From NCBI RefSeq assembly GCF_003122385.1, contig NZ_CP029255.1:310001-374000 (forward strand): DNA of 64,000 nt, written 5' to 3'. Under the pieces are notes generated by a model. The model was not told where the DNA came from. It saw only the letters and a program-made list of their open reading frames with translations, and made no database searches. This document shows, in pieces, positions 8,106 to 17,270 of the stretch. Every line of letters starts with the position of its first letter. Position 1 is the first letter of the stretch. The stretch comes from Flavobacterium crocinum (GTDB lineage: Bacteria; Bacteroidota; Bacteroidia; Flavobacteriales; Flavobacteriaceae). Position numbers and translations under genes: made by a program.

Positions 8106-9242
8106 ATGAAAACTGTAATGTTTAAAAAAGCACTTTTTATTTTATTATTCTTAATGAGTTTTTTTGGTTTTAGCCAAAGTCTGCCTTTATCTAACGAGGC
8201 TAAAATAAGTGTTCTAACCTGCGGACTTGGAAATGAAACTTATTCTTATTTTGGACATACAGCTGTTCGTGTTTTTGATCCTGCAAACAATATTGATATC
8301 GTTTATAATTATGGTGCATTTGATTTTAGAACTCCAAATTTTGTTGCCAAATTTGCAAAAGGTGATTTACAATATTTTATCATTACACATCCCTTTTCCG
8401 ATTTTTTAAACGAATATAATAATGACAAACGAAGTGTTTACGAACAAGAACTTCTGGTTTCTCTTCCTTTAAAACAAAAAATATTTGACAATCTGAATCA
8501 TTCTTTATTTTCTGAAGAAAGATATTACACCTATAAATTTATTGATAAAAACTGTACATCAATGGTTGTTGATGTTATTAATAAATCATTAAATCAAAAT
8601 GTAATTACTAAAAAAGGAGATACAGACAAAACCTATCGCTCTATCTTATTTCCTTATTTTGACGAACACTTTTACGATCAGTTAGGAACCAGTATTATTT
8701 TCGGAACCAAAGTCGATCAAATGGGAACCAGAATTTTTCTTCCATTTGAATTGAAAAATAGTTTAGAGAAAACCATATTTCAAAACCGTCCTTTAGTTGG
8801 AAAGTCAAAAACCTTATTAGAATTCACAAAAGAAACTCCAAAATCCTGGTGGAATAACATTTATACTTATCTTTTTATTCTGACTTTTGTAGTTTTAGCA
8901 AGAAATAAAACTGTTGACAAAATCTATCTTTTGATTTTATCTTTGGTTGGAATATTCTTTGTTATAATGGGATTTTATTCTTTTCACCAAGAACTGGCGA
9001 TGAATTATAATGTGTTGCTTTTTAGTCCGCTTTTATTGCTTTTAGTTTTGTTTTCTCTTTATAAAAACAAATTATGGACGTATCGATTTTCACTGATCAA
9101 CTTTGTCCTTCTGGTAATTTACTTTTTGTTTTTAATCAATAAAGCGCATTTCTTTATCACATTACCATTAATCATAACAAGTGGAGTAGTTTTAGTTAGA
9201 ACCGGAATTCGTAACAAAAAACCAATTCCGATTATAATTTAA
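8106..9242 (+). CDS. DUF4105 membrane protein (Lnb-like)
   Basis: It has a signal or anchor sequence, then a periplasmic DUF4105 domain (about residues 25-220) with the conserved histidine in YFGHTAVRV and cysteine in KNCTSMVV. About five hydrophobic spans follow in the last 120 residues. DUF4105 is the domain of Lnb, a lipoprotein N-acyltransferase known from Gram-positives, so a role in lipoprotein acylation is possible but inferred. An alternative ATG at 8118 gives a more typical signal peptide (MFKKALFILLF). Its stop lies only two bases from the convergent stop of the next gene, with no terminator between. Confidence 0.78.
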   Translation: MKTVMFKKALFILLFLMSFFGFSQSLPLSNEAKISVLTCGLGNETYSYFGHTAVRVFDPANNIDIVYNYGAFDFRTPNFVAKFAKGDLQYFIITHPFSDFLNEYNNDKRSVYEQELLVSLPLKQKIFDNLNHSLFSEERYYTYKFIDKNCTSMVVDVINKSLNQNVITKKGDTDKTYRSILFPYFDEHFYDQLGTSIIFGTKVDQMGTRIFLPFELKNSLEKTIFQNRPLVGKSKTLLEFTKETPKSWWNNIYTYLFILTFVVLARNKTVDKIYLLILSLVGIFFVIMGFYSFHQELAMNYNVLLFSPLLLLLVLFSLYKNKLWTYRFSLINFVLLVIYFLFLINKAHFFITLPLIITSGVVLVRTGIRNKKPIPIII

Positions 9243-9244
9243 GA

Positions 9245-10639
9245 TTATTGTCCCCGGTAGAATAAAACTGTCGTAATGGTTTTGAAAGTAATACTTAAAT
9301 CCAGAAAAACGCTTCTGTGTTTGATGTAGTATAAGTCGTATTGCAGTTTGATTAAACTCTCATCTATTGATTCTCCATAGGAGTAGTTTACCTGAGCCCA
9401 GCCTGTAAGTCCCGGCTTAACAACATGACGAGTTTCATAAAAAGGCATTACTGCAGCAATTTCTTCTACAAAAAAAGGTCTTTCCGGTCTTGGTCCAATT
9501 ACCGCCATATCTCCTTTTAAAACATTGATAAATTGAGGCAATTCATCAATTCTTGATTTTCTCATGAATTTACCAAAAGGAGTAACTCTTTTATCGTTAT
9601 GCGTTGCAAAAACAGCACCGTTGGTCTCAGAATTTGCAGTCATGGTCCTAAACTTATAAATCTTAAAAATGACCCCATTTTTTCCAACTCTCTCTTGTGT
9701 ATAAAAAAGACTTCCTTTATTAGCAAAGAAATTACAAATTGCAATTATTGGAATAAAAACTGCACAGCATAAAAGTCCGCAAAAAGAAAATAAAAACTCC
9801 ATTATACGAATCAACAGTAAATACAATCTATTACTGTTGCTTCTGCTGAAAGGGAAAAAGCGGTAAAAATCTCTTCCCATATAATGAACCGGAATTCGTT
9901 GTGTTTTACTTTCGTACACCTGTGTATATTCGCGAATTACATTTCCGTTTTCTAACAAATGAAGTAATTGCTGGTACAAGGCTGGTGTAATACCGTCTGT
10001 TTTTTGTGAAGCTATTATAATTTCCGAGACATTATTTTTGGTTACAAACGACTCCAGGTCATTCTTCTTGACCTCTCTTACATAATGAAAATTGAAATCT
10101 TCCAGAGAATCTGTATCCGAATTTACAAAACCAATAATTTTATAATGCGGATCGACATTTTCAAGTCCTATCACCAATTCTTCTACTTCACTTTGGTCAC
10201 AGATTAAAACCACATTTTGCGAAAAACGATGAGAAGCCAGAAAATAAACATAAAACAAACGCCAAAGCAGCAATGAGCTCAAAACTGCAAAATAGAAAAT
10301 AACAATTACTAATCGTTGCTTAGGAAGTTCCGGAGATAAAACGGGTGTAAACAAATAAACGGTAACAGCGGTAATTGAAGTCAGAATAACGCTTCGTAAA
10401 ATTTGAAACTGATTACTAGCCGTCTGAAGATTATACATTTCGAAAATGGTTCCGAATATGAAAATGTAACCAATCAACAGAAATGACTTTATGTATTTCC
10501 CGTCTTCCAAAACATAGTAATGATAGTCGAAAAGCTGGCTAAGTAAAAAAAGCGCAGTAAATATAAATGTCACGTCAAAAACAGAAAGCAAAACTTTCCT
10601 TTCTGAAATTTCGAAATGCATTTTTCTTTTTAAAAACAT
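9245..10639 (-). CDS. WcaJ-type undecaprenyl-phosphate hexose-1-phosphate transferase
   Basis: Polyisoprenyl-phosphate hexose-1-phosphate transferase that starts repeat-unit synthesis by loading a sugar-1-phosphate onto undecaprenyl phosphate. The N-terminal half has four membrane spans and a CoA-binding-like domain. A further span near residue 275 leads into the catalytic bacterial sugar transferase domain with KIYKFRTM, RKSRIDELPQ and IGPRPERPFF (near 380-390), typical of exopolysaccharide biosynthesis proteins. It is the last gene of the 55-kb minus-strand cluster and has its own candidate -7 box. The sugar is unknown; glucose or galactose is usual for full-length WcaJ relatives. A second, WecA-type initiating enzyme lies at 51710-52681. 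Confidence 0.92.
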   Translation of the reverse strand: MFLKRKMHFEISERKVLLSVFDVTFIFTALFLLSQLFDYHYYVLEDGKYIKSFLLIGYIFIFGTIFEMYNLQTASNQFQILRSVILTSITAVTVYLFTPVLSPELPKQRLVIVIFYFAVLSSLLLWRLFYVYFLASHRFSQNVVLICDQSEVEELVIGLENVDPHYKIIGFVNSDTDSLEDFNFHYVREVKKNDLESFVTKNNVSEIIIASQKTDGITPALYQQLLHLLENGNVIREYTQVYESKTQRIPVHYMGRDFYRFFPFSRSNSNRLYLLLIRIMEFLFSFCGLLCCAVFIPIIAICNFFANKGSLFYTQERVGKNGVIFKIYKFRTMTANSETNGAVFATHNDKRVTPFGKFMRKSRIDELPQFINVLKGDMAVIGPRPERPFFVEEIAAVMPFYETRHVVKPGLTGWAQVNYSYGESIDESLIKLQYDLYYIKHRSVFLDLSITFKTITTVLFYRGQ

Positions 10640-10671
10640 TGTTACAGTTTGTTAGGGGCTTAAACTTGAGG

Positions 10672-10679
10672 CAAATGTA
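10672..10679 (-). promoter_or_regulatory. Possible -7 box for the WcaJ-type gene
   Basis: TACATTTG on the minus strand matches TAnnTTTG and ends 33 bases before the ATG at 10639. A -33 element would fall inside the end of the upstream gene and is not clear. Confidence 0.3.
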
Positions 10680-10693
10680 TTATAAAAAATGAA

Positions 10694-12055
10694 TTAGTCT
10701 GTTATTTTTTCTGTCTGATCATGGATTTTTATTTGTACTATTAAGAGGGATAAAGCATATACAAAAGCTGGCGCCGCTATTCGCATTGCTGCGTGATTAA
10801 TTGTTAAAAGCCAAAATGTAAAAAAAGACAAGGCCAGTATATTTTGTTTATTATTTAAAAATAAAATCAAAGGTGCAAGAAATAAAATTAGTAGATCTAC
10901 AATTCCTAATGATCCATGCTCTGCAAGCATTCTTGTAATTTCATTATGAGTTGGCAGATCGATACCAGTCTCTTTTTTACGTATTTCTTTATTTTTTCCA
11001 ACACCAATTCCTAAAATCGGATTATCCATAAACATCTCCAGTTCAGTTTCGATAAGTACTTCCCTTCCGCTCAATTGGGTTTGTTTTTTTCTTCCTAATG
11101 CATCTTCGTTTGCATAACGTTTATTAATCATTCCTTTAGTCTGCAGCGAACTATAACTCCACACACCGACTCCTGCTACGAAAGCCAGTATAATAATTGT
11201 TCCTATTTTGGCACGAACATTATAATTGGCACGAAAAAAAAGCACAATCAAAAGTACCAAAATCATTACAACTGCAGTTATTACTCCTCCTCTGGAAAAA
11301 GTAACCAGACCTCTAAAAGCAAAAGCCAAGACAAAGCCAACATTAATTATTTGTACTAGCCTATTTCTAGAATTAAACAAGAATTGTACAAAAAAAATAA
11401 ATATTCCCAGACCAAGTAGAGTAGAAACCTGATTTGGTCCAAAACCACCAGATGCAGCAAAGTTAGACTGTGTTCCCATAATTACATCTTTTATACTTGG
11501 AGTATATAAAAAAAGATAAACAAGCATAGTGATTAAAGGGAAAGAAAACGACGAAATAATATCTTTTAATTTTTCGAATGATATCTTTCTTTGATAGCAG
11601 TATATAGAAGATATTCCTAAACATACCGGGCCTGAAATATTAAAAGCGATAGCCTTTCTGATATCTGTATTAAAATCCAATGAAGATGTAGATAAAACTA
11701 CGCCTGGAATGAGTAATAATAAAAAAAGCCAGTAAACAAAAGCATTTTTAGAAAACCCCGAATAAATCATTCCAAGAAACATAAAAAACAAAACAGAATA
11801 TTTTGCCACTTCATTTAATATCATTCCATCGGTCATTCTTAAAAGAACCTCTGCACTAACAATATAAGCAGATGAAATAAGAACTTCATTATTTTTATTC
11901 TTTGTTTTAATAATATAAAAAAAACCAAAACCAAATATACTTACTGCATACAATTTAGCAATAGCTGGAAATAAGAATATCAGTATTCCAAGAAAAACAT
12001 GCAATACAATTAAAAAAACATACGACAATTCCTTTTTCTCTATCTTAAATTTCAT
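10694..12055 (-). CDS. O-antigen ligase / polymerase family membrane protein
   Basis: A 453-residue protein with about 11-12 hydrophobic spans. A periplasmic loop around residues 330-380 carries the Wzy_C-family pattern NPILGIGVGKN...DLPTHNEI. This family covers both WaaL ligases, which attach finished glycan to lipid A core, and Wzy polymerases; sequence alone does not separate them. Because another Wzy-like protein is at 58494-59810, a ligase or a second polymerase are both possible. It overlaps the upstream GT4 gene by 11 bases. Confidence 0.85.
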   Translation of the reverse strand: MKFKIEKKELSYVFLIVLHVFLGILIFLFPAIAKLYAVSIFGFGFFYIIKTKNKNNEVLISSAYIVSAEVLLRMTDGMILNEVAKYSVLFFMFLGMIYSGFSKNAFVYWLFLLLLIPGVVLSTSSLDFNTDIRKAIAFNISGPVCLGISSIYCYQRKISFEKLKDIISSFSFPLITMLVYLFLYTPSIKDVIMGTQSNFAASGGFGPNQVSTLLGLGIFIFFVQFLFNSRNRLVQIINVGFVLAFAFRGLVTFSRGGVITAVVMILVLLIVLFFRANYNVRAKIGTIIILAFVAGVGVWSYSSLQTKGMINKRYANEDALGRKKQTQLSGREVLIETELEMFMDNPILGIGVGKNKEIRKKETGIDLPTHNEITRMLAEHGSLGIVDLLILFLAPLILFLNNKQNILALSFFTFWLLTINHAAMRIAAPAFVYALSLLIVQIKIHDQTEKITD

Positions 12056-13115
12056 GTAACCAGTTTAAATATTTTTTTATTATCGTTTTTTTAGAAAACC
12101 TGTCAGAAATGGTTTCAAACAGTCTGTCTCCTAAGCCGATTCGAAGCGAACTATTTTCAATACATTCAATAAGTAAATCATAAAAAATTTCTGCATTTAA
12201 ATCCGGAACGATTAAGCCATTATTTCTATGCTCAATAACAAAAGGAATTTCACCTACATTTGTTACAATAACAGGTTTTTTAAATTGACCGTATTCCAAA
12301 AGTGCAACTGGCAAACCTTCTGATTTAGACACTAAAACTCCTATAGTTGCCTGATTCAAAACATTTGATATATCTTGTCTGGAACCATACACAAATACAT
12401 TATTTAGTTTCTCTTTATAAATTTTTTGCTTAATTTCTTTTGAGTAATTATCCTCAAAATCTTTTCCAACCAAATGAAAGCTCCAATCAGGATGTTTAGA
12501 ACTAAGTTTTTGAGCTACTTCTAATAATAATGCATGATTTTTTTGAGCCCTTAAATTAGCTAAACAAATAATTCTTTTTCCCTCTAAGCCATTTAGAACT
12601 GTATTTTCAGTAACAGTAATATCTTCAACAACGAAATTGGGAAAATAAACCACATTTTTTGCTTTTATTTTTTTTTCTGACCATCTTTTTAGATTTTGAT
12701 TAACTACAATAACGCCGTTAAAAAAAAAAGCTGTTAATTTTAAAACCAAATGAGGTCTGGTTTCTAAAAATTCACTTTGTCCATAATGATCATGTCTAAT
12801 AATTTTTATCCTGGGTAAAGTTAATTTTAAAAGAAATGCCAAAAAAAAAGAAGTGCTGTGTGCGTGTATATGGGTTATTTTATTTTTTAGCACATATGAT
12901 CTTAATGTAAAAAGTGCTTTAAAGTCAATCTGCCGTTTTTTATTCAAAAATAAATAGGATACAGATGGGGAAATTTGATTCAAAAGCACTCCTTCTTTTC
13001 GTGTAACAACAATCCCCGAAAATTCAATTTCTGACTCTAGTGCATTAGCATAATTAACAGCCATACGCTCTGCTCCTCCAGACTCCAGCGAATCAATAAT
13101 CTGCGCTATTCTCAT
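12045..13115 (-). CDS. Glycosyltransferase family 4 (GT-B)
   Basis: Retaining GT-B enzyme, probably acting at the cytoplasmic face of the membrane on the growing repeat unit. The N-terminal acceptor domain opens with the typical SLESGGAERMAVNYA. The C-terminal nucleotide-sugar domain has SEGLPVALLE, the GT4 EX7E motif, near residue 265. Length 356 is normal. It overlaps both neighbours (11 and 4 bases), so it is translated in the same unit. Donor and acceptor are unknown. Confidence 0.9.
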   Translation of the reverse strand: MRIAQIIDSLESGGAERMAVNYANALESEIEFSGIVVTRKEGVLLNQISPSVSYLFLNKKRQIDFKALFTLRSYVLKNKITHIHAHSTSFFLAFLLKLTLPRIKIIRHDHYGQSEFLETRPHLVLKLTAFFFNGVIVVNQNLKRWSEKKIKAKNVVYFPNFVVEDITVTENTVLNGLEGKRIICLANLRAQKNHALLLEVAQKLSSKHPDWSFHLVGKDFEDNYSKEIKQKIYKEKLNNVFVYGSRQDISNVLNQATIGVLVSKSEGLPVALLEYGQFKKPVIVTNVGEIPFVIEHRNNGLIVPDLNAEIFYDLLIECIENSSLRIGLGDRLFETISDRFSKKTIIKKYLNWLHEI

Positions 13116-14107
13116 AAATTAAGAATCCAATTTTTAAAATCAAGATAGGTCCATTTTAAAGGTCCCCATATATTTATTCTTTTTGAATCGCTATTCAGTC
13201 TATTGCCATCATAAACATAATAATAATGATTTTCGCCTATTTTTTGAATATCAAATTGATGCATTCCTGCACTAAATTCTTTAATTTCTTTATTTCCTTT
13301 TAAGAAAAATGGTGCAATTCTTTCGGTCGAGTAAGATCCGTCTTTAAAAGAAAAACGATATAACGACAATCCATATCCATATCCGTTAGTACAGTTTTGA
13401 ACAGGTAAAATTAATCCCTTTTTATCTGCAAAAAAGCGACCACCTGGCCTTGCTTCTGTTCCTCTTAACGCAATTGGTTTTTTATGCAATTTCCATTTTC
13501 CTAAAAGAGAATCTGCCTGATAAATATACATATTTAATTTATCGTCTGATGTTGCCAGAATATTCAAAGAGTCAGATAGATAAATCGACGGGTCTTTTAA
13601 CCTCACATTTTTCACTAATGTATCACATATTTTCCAATCGAAAGGAAAATGATTTGCTTTATACAATAAAACAGCGTTGGCCTGTTTAGTTTCAGGAATC
13701 ATATAAAAATTGTTTTTATATTTAAAAACCTGAGGGTATGACAAATGAAATTTCTGAGTTAGTACTGTACCTTTATATTGATAATTCTTCCCATCGATAG
13801 AAGTCATTAAACCAACATCGCCATTGCCTTTTGTTTTTTTATGTTCAAAAAACAAATAAAAAGTATCTTTTTCTTTTATAAAAAAAGGATCTGCAAGAAA
13901 AACAGTGCTGTCGTTTTGTTTTTTTAACTTCTCAATACTATAAATTTGATTTTCTTTTACATTGATGTTTTCGGGATACGCATCTGATTCTCCATATCCA
14001 ACAGACCAACCACCTCCTTCTTGTTGTAAAAAAGGTGTTCTGGAGTTTATTATTAAAAGAGCTAAAAACCCAAAAAACAAAATTAAGCCTTTGATATATT
14101 TTTTCAT
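13112..14107 (-). CDS. Membrane-anchored GINT1-like / GH43-like beta-propeller protein
   Basis: A 331-residue protein with one N-terminal membrane anchor (about 5-22) and a beta-propeller-like body. The phrases FLADPFFIKEKDTFYLFFEH, SYPQVFKYKNNFYMIPE, DPSIYL and GTEARPGGRFF resemble the N-terminal domain of plant glucosamine inositolphosphorylceramide transferase GINT1 and the five-bladed fold of GH43 enzymes. Similar proteins recur in bacterial capsule clusters without a settled function. The anchor and lack of a GT domain suggest a membrane-tethered glycan-binding or glycan-editing role, which is inference. Four-base overlaps join it to both neighbours. Confidence 0.72.
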   Translation of the reverse strand: MKKYIKGLILFFGFLALLIINSRTPFLQQEGGGWSVGYGESDAYPENINVKENQIYSIEKLKKQNDSTVFLADPFFIKEKDTFYLFFEHKKTKGNGDVGLMTSIDGKNYQYKGTVLTQKFHLSYPQVFKYKNNFYMIPETKQANAVLLYKANHFPFDWKICDTLVKNVRLKDPSIYLSDSLNILATSDDKLNMYIYQADSLLGKWKLHKKPIALRGTEARPGGRFFADKKGLILPVQNCTNGYGYGLSLYRFSFKDGSYSTERIAPFFLKGNKEIKEFSAGMHQFDIQKIGENHYYYVYDGNRLNSDSKRINIWGPLKWTYLDFKNWILNL

Positions 14108-15225
14108 TTTTTCAATATTCTTTCTATTTCAGATTCGAAAAGATCCAAAGTATATTTTCTTGACCACTCTGATGATTCTTTTCTAAAACAATCAAATCGT
14201 TCTTCATGATTTAATATGTCTTCTAATTGTTGAATGTCTTTTGTTAATTCTCTTTGCAACAAAATACCTCTATTTCCATAATCGAGCATATAAGGCACCA
14301 TAGAAACAGCAGTAGCAACAGGAACACAACCCCAGAACATTCCTTCGGCAAGTGCTTTTGGCCAACCTTCGCTTTTAGAAGGTAAAATTACAAAATGACT
14401 GTTTTGGCACGCCTGAATTATAATTTCCTGATTCTGATTTCCTTTCAACATTATATAATTTTCCAATTTATTGGATAAAATATACTTTACTAAAGTATCT
14501 CTTTCTACTCCTTCTCCATATAATTGTAAAGAAACTTTATATCCGCTTTTAAAGAGTCCTTCAACTAACTTCACGGCATAAAGCGGATTTTTGCCCAACG
14601 ACAAAGTTCCAACAAAAATAAAGTTTATTACTCCATTTAAATTCGACATTTTTAAAGAAGTCTTATCTTTTTCAAAATAAGAAGCGGTAAAAAAAGGTTT
14701 AATATTATGACTAATTTTCTCCCATTCTCCATAAACTAAAACCTTCATATTTCGTGTTAAAAATGTATTATTGAGAATCCATTTTTGTATTCGATAAGTA
14801 AGTGGCTGGCTACTCTTTGGATCCCAATTACCTGCATATTTTGCTGTTTTTATTTTACCTGGAAAAAGTATTTGAACTACACAGCCTATTAAACCAACAT
14901 TTCCCGGACATCTTAAATGAATATGATCTGCTTTTTTCATAGCCCAAAAAATTTTCCAGAAAATTACAGGCAATTTAAATATTGAGCTTATAGTATTTGG
15001 TAAACTAGTAATACTAAAGGCAGGAATTTTTCTAAAATCGATATTTTTATTTTCATAAAAATCATCAATTTTAGTTAATTCTCGTTTAGAAGTCAAAGGA
15101 GCAACAACAATTAATTCATCTACATATTTCCCCCAAATATTCATCTCCCGAATGTACGGTGAATAACCAAAGTATTTACCGTCTTGTTTTACATGAACAA
15201 CATGGGTTATAATCGCGAACTTCAT
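14104..15225 (-). CDS. Glycosyltransferase family 4 (GT-B)
   Basis: A 373-residue protein with a C-terminal GT4 domain: FIFVGTLSLGKNPLYAV opens the donor-binding half near residue 205 and SEGWPKALAE is the EX7E motif near residue 285. The N-terminal half (DHIHLRCPGNVG) has no recognisable specificity marker. It overlaps the downstream GINT1-like gene by four bases and lies 47 bases after a methyltransferase gene. Donor unknown. Confidence 0.86.
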   Translation of the reverse strand: MKFAIITHVVHVKQDGKYFGYSPYIREMNIWGKYVDELIVVAPLTSKRELTKIDDFYENKNIDFRKIPAFSITSLPNTISSIFKLPVIFWKIFWAMKKADHIHLRCPGNVGLIGCVVQILFPGKIKTAKYAGNWDPKSSQPLTYRIQKWILNNTFLTRNMKVLVYGEWEKISHNIKPFFTASYFEKDKTSLKMSNLNGVINFIFVGTLSLGKNPLYAVKLVEGLFKSGYKVSLQLYGEGVERDTLVKYILSNKLENYIMLKGNQNQEIIIQACQNSHFVILPSKSEGWPKALAEGMFWGCVPVATAVSMVPYMLDYGNRGILLQRELTKDIQQLEDILNHEERFDCFRKESSEWSRKYTLDLFESEIERILKK

Positions 15226-15272
15226 TAATTATATGTAACTTTTACTTTTTTAGATTATTATCAAATTGATAA

Positions 15273-16088
15273 CTACTGTTTTTTCTTCATCAACATTGTT
15301 AAATGCATACAGCTAAACAAAACTGAATCTGAAGTTTTAGAATCGTTCCAATCCTGGCTGTTCCATTTTAATCCGATTTTAGTTTTCCTTTCATTAGAAA
15401 CAGGCAAGATATTTATCAAAGTAATCCATTTAGTTTTACCTAACAAGCCTCTTCTTTCTACAATATTAAAAGCATTTTTATATAAATAAAATGTCTTTTT
15501 TGTAAAAGGCCATTCCCAGGCAGCATCCGATTGAAAAGGTCTGTATAATGTTCTTATAATTTTAATTGGAAGACTTGTTTCAAGCGGGTCGTAACTAATT
15601 ATTTCGCCATCTTTTGCAAGTTTTTCATTCAGGCGCTCTATTAAGAGATTAGTGTCCTGAAAATGATGAAGCACAGAATAAGCATAAATCAAGTCAAATT
15701 TATCAGCTGTAAAATCATCCGAAAGAAAATCAATCGCTTTGGCTTCTGCATTAGGCAAATGTTTTATACGCTCATTCAATTTTGCAATCGCTACATCGCT
15801 CAGATCAATACCCAAATACTCCTTTGCATTTTCGGCCAAATGTATTGACCAATAGTTTCCGGAATAACAGCCTAAATCTAATACCTTCTTGGTAGACAAA
15901 TCTCCAAACCATTCTTTATGCAAAACATACGATTGATCCTGAATCCCAATGTTTTTTTTAATTTGAGTAAAAATTCCGTTTCTAACTTTAGACCAAATGG
16001 CTGTTGCAAAGTTTTTCTTTTTATTGTTGTAAAACTCTTTTTGCTTTTTATTATTTTCTAAAATTGCTTCTTTAACTTTTACTTCCAT
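15273..16088 (-). CDS. SAM-dependent methyltransferase
   Basis: Class I methyltransferase of 271 residues. The SAM-binding motif I is VLDLGCYSGNYW near residues 69-80, an acidic residue (GIDLSD) follows motif II, and the post-motif YSVLHHFQD is near 137. A GT cluster setting suggests methylation of a sugar residue or a lipid-linked intermediate. The leading 45 residues are lysine-rich and not part of the fold. The target is unknown. Confidence 0.82.
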   Translation of the reverse strand: MEVKVKEAILENNKKQKEFYNNKKKNFATAIWSKVRNGIFTQIKKNIGIQDQSYVLHKEWFGDLSTKKVLDLGCYSGNYWSIHLAENAKEYLGIDLSDVAIAKLNERIKHLPNAEAKAIDFLSDDFTADKFDLIYAYSVLHHFQDTNLLIERLNEKLAKDGEIISYDPLETSLPIKIIRTLYRPFQSDAAWEWPFTKKTFYLYKNAFNIVERRGLLGKTKWITLINILPVSNERKTKIGLKWNSQDWNDSKTSDSVLFSCMHLTMLMKKKQ

Positions 16089-16169
16089 TTTGCTTTACAA
16101 TTTGCCTATTTTTTATTGGTAATGTCTTTTTTGTTATTTTTTATCTTCTAAAATCTTATTCTTAAGATT

Positions 16170-17270
16170 TCACTGAAGTATTTGATTAGAAAAATCGATG
16201 CAATAACTCTTTAAACCGAATTTGGTTAAAAAAGTTTCTCTTGCATACTGACTCATCTGCGATTGTTGTGTAAAATTATTTTCCACACGATACAAAAGCG
16301 AAACTATAGCTTCTGTATTTGGTTCAAATTTAAAGCAATTTTTTTCATCTTCCAGATATTCTGATAATCCTGTAGCACTTGAAATCAATAATGGCGTTTT
16401 GTTCATAAGAGATTCCAATCCTACTGTTGGGAGATTATCAATTTTTGAGGGTATAATTACAAAATGACTTTGGGACAAATATTCATCAACCTTATCATAG
16501 GAGATTCCTCCAAAAAAATTTATTGATTCCTGAGCATTAGCATTCTCTTTTACTTTTTGTTCTAAACTTCCGCCGCCGGCAATATTCAGGATTATTTTTG
16601 ATGTCTTATTTTTGTTCTTGTAAAGTAAAAATCCTTCCAATAAATCTGATATTCCCTTTGAAGGATCAAGTCTTCCCAGATAGGAAATGACTATTTTATT
16701 TTCTTCCTTACTTATTTTATTTTCAAATCTGTCTTTCAGCGGATTCAACAATACCACACCTTTATTAGAATTATAAACTTTCTTTAAATCTTCTTTTGCT
16801 AATTTTGAAGGACAGACAATTACATCGCAAAACAATTTGTAAAAAATTTTCTTTCTAAAAATAAATATTTTTTGTTTGAAAAAATTCCTTTTACTATCCA
16901 AAGAAATCTGTTGAGACAAAGTATGATAATAACAAAATGTTTTTACTTTATTAAACGAAAGTATTTTTGATATTCCAATCGTTATGTTTGCACCTCCAAA
17001 ATGCCCAATAACTGAATTTGGCTTGTATTTAAAATATAATTTATAGAACCATAAAACATCCTTTATTGATGTTGGTCTGTGCTTTCCGGGCCACGAACAA
17101 ACAACTATTTCCCCCTTTTCTTTTTTAATTGTTTCCGGTTCACTAAAAAATGGTTTATGAGAAATAAAAACTACTCTGTTACCCAAATCAGCAAGGTGAT
17201 GCGCTAATTCATAACTCATTACTGAAAATGAGTTTTCTGTGTAATTATGAGCTATTAAAATCGTTTTCAT
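16170..17270 (-). CDS. Glycosyltransferase family 4 (GT-B)
   Basis: A 366-residue GT-B protein. The donor domain begins at ISYLGRLDPSKGISDLLEG near residue 195. The usual EX7E motif appears as DNLPTVGLE, with aspartate in place of the first glutamate. The N-terminus HNYTENSFSVMSYELAHHLADLG is a normal GT4 opening. Start ATG overlaps the preceding GT2 stop by four bases. Substrate unknown. Confidence 0.87.
   Translation of the reverse strand: MKTILIAHNYTENSFSVMSYELAHHLADLGNRVVFISHKPFFSEPETIKKEKGEIVVCSWPGKHRPTSIKDVLWFYKLYFKYKPNSVIGHFGGANITIGISKILSFNKVKTFCYYHTLSQQISLDSKRNFFKQKIFIFRKKIFYKLFCDVIVCPSKLAKEDLKKVYNSNKGVVLLNPLKDRFENKISKEENKIVISYLGRLDPSKGISDLLEGFLLYKNKNKTSKIILNIAGGGSLEQKVKENANAQESINFFGGISYDKVDEYLSQSHFVIIPSKIDNLPTVGLESLMNKTPLLISSATGLSEYLEDEKNCFKFEPNTEAIVSLLYRVENNFTQQSQMSQYARETFLTKFGLKSYCIDFSNQILQ

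Noticed and set aside
10694..12055. Confident waaL assignment
   Set aside because: Ligase and Wzy_C polymerases cannot be told apart here, so only the family is named.
16151..16170. 8-bp hairpin AAATCTTA-TTCT-TAAGATTT as a terminator
   Set aside because: No T-run follows on either strand, so it is not convincing.
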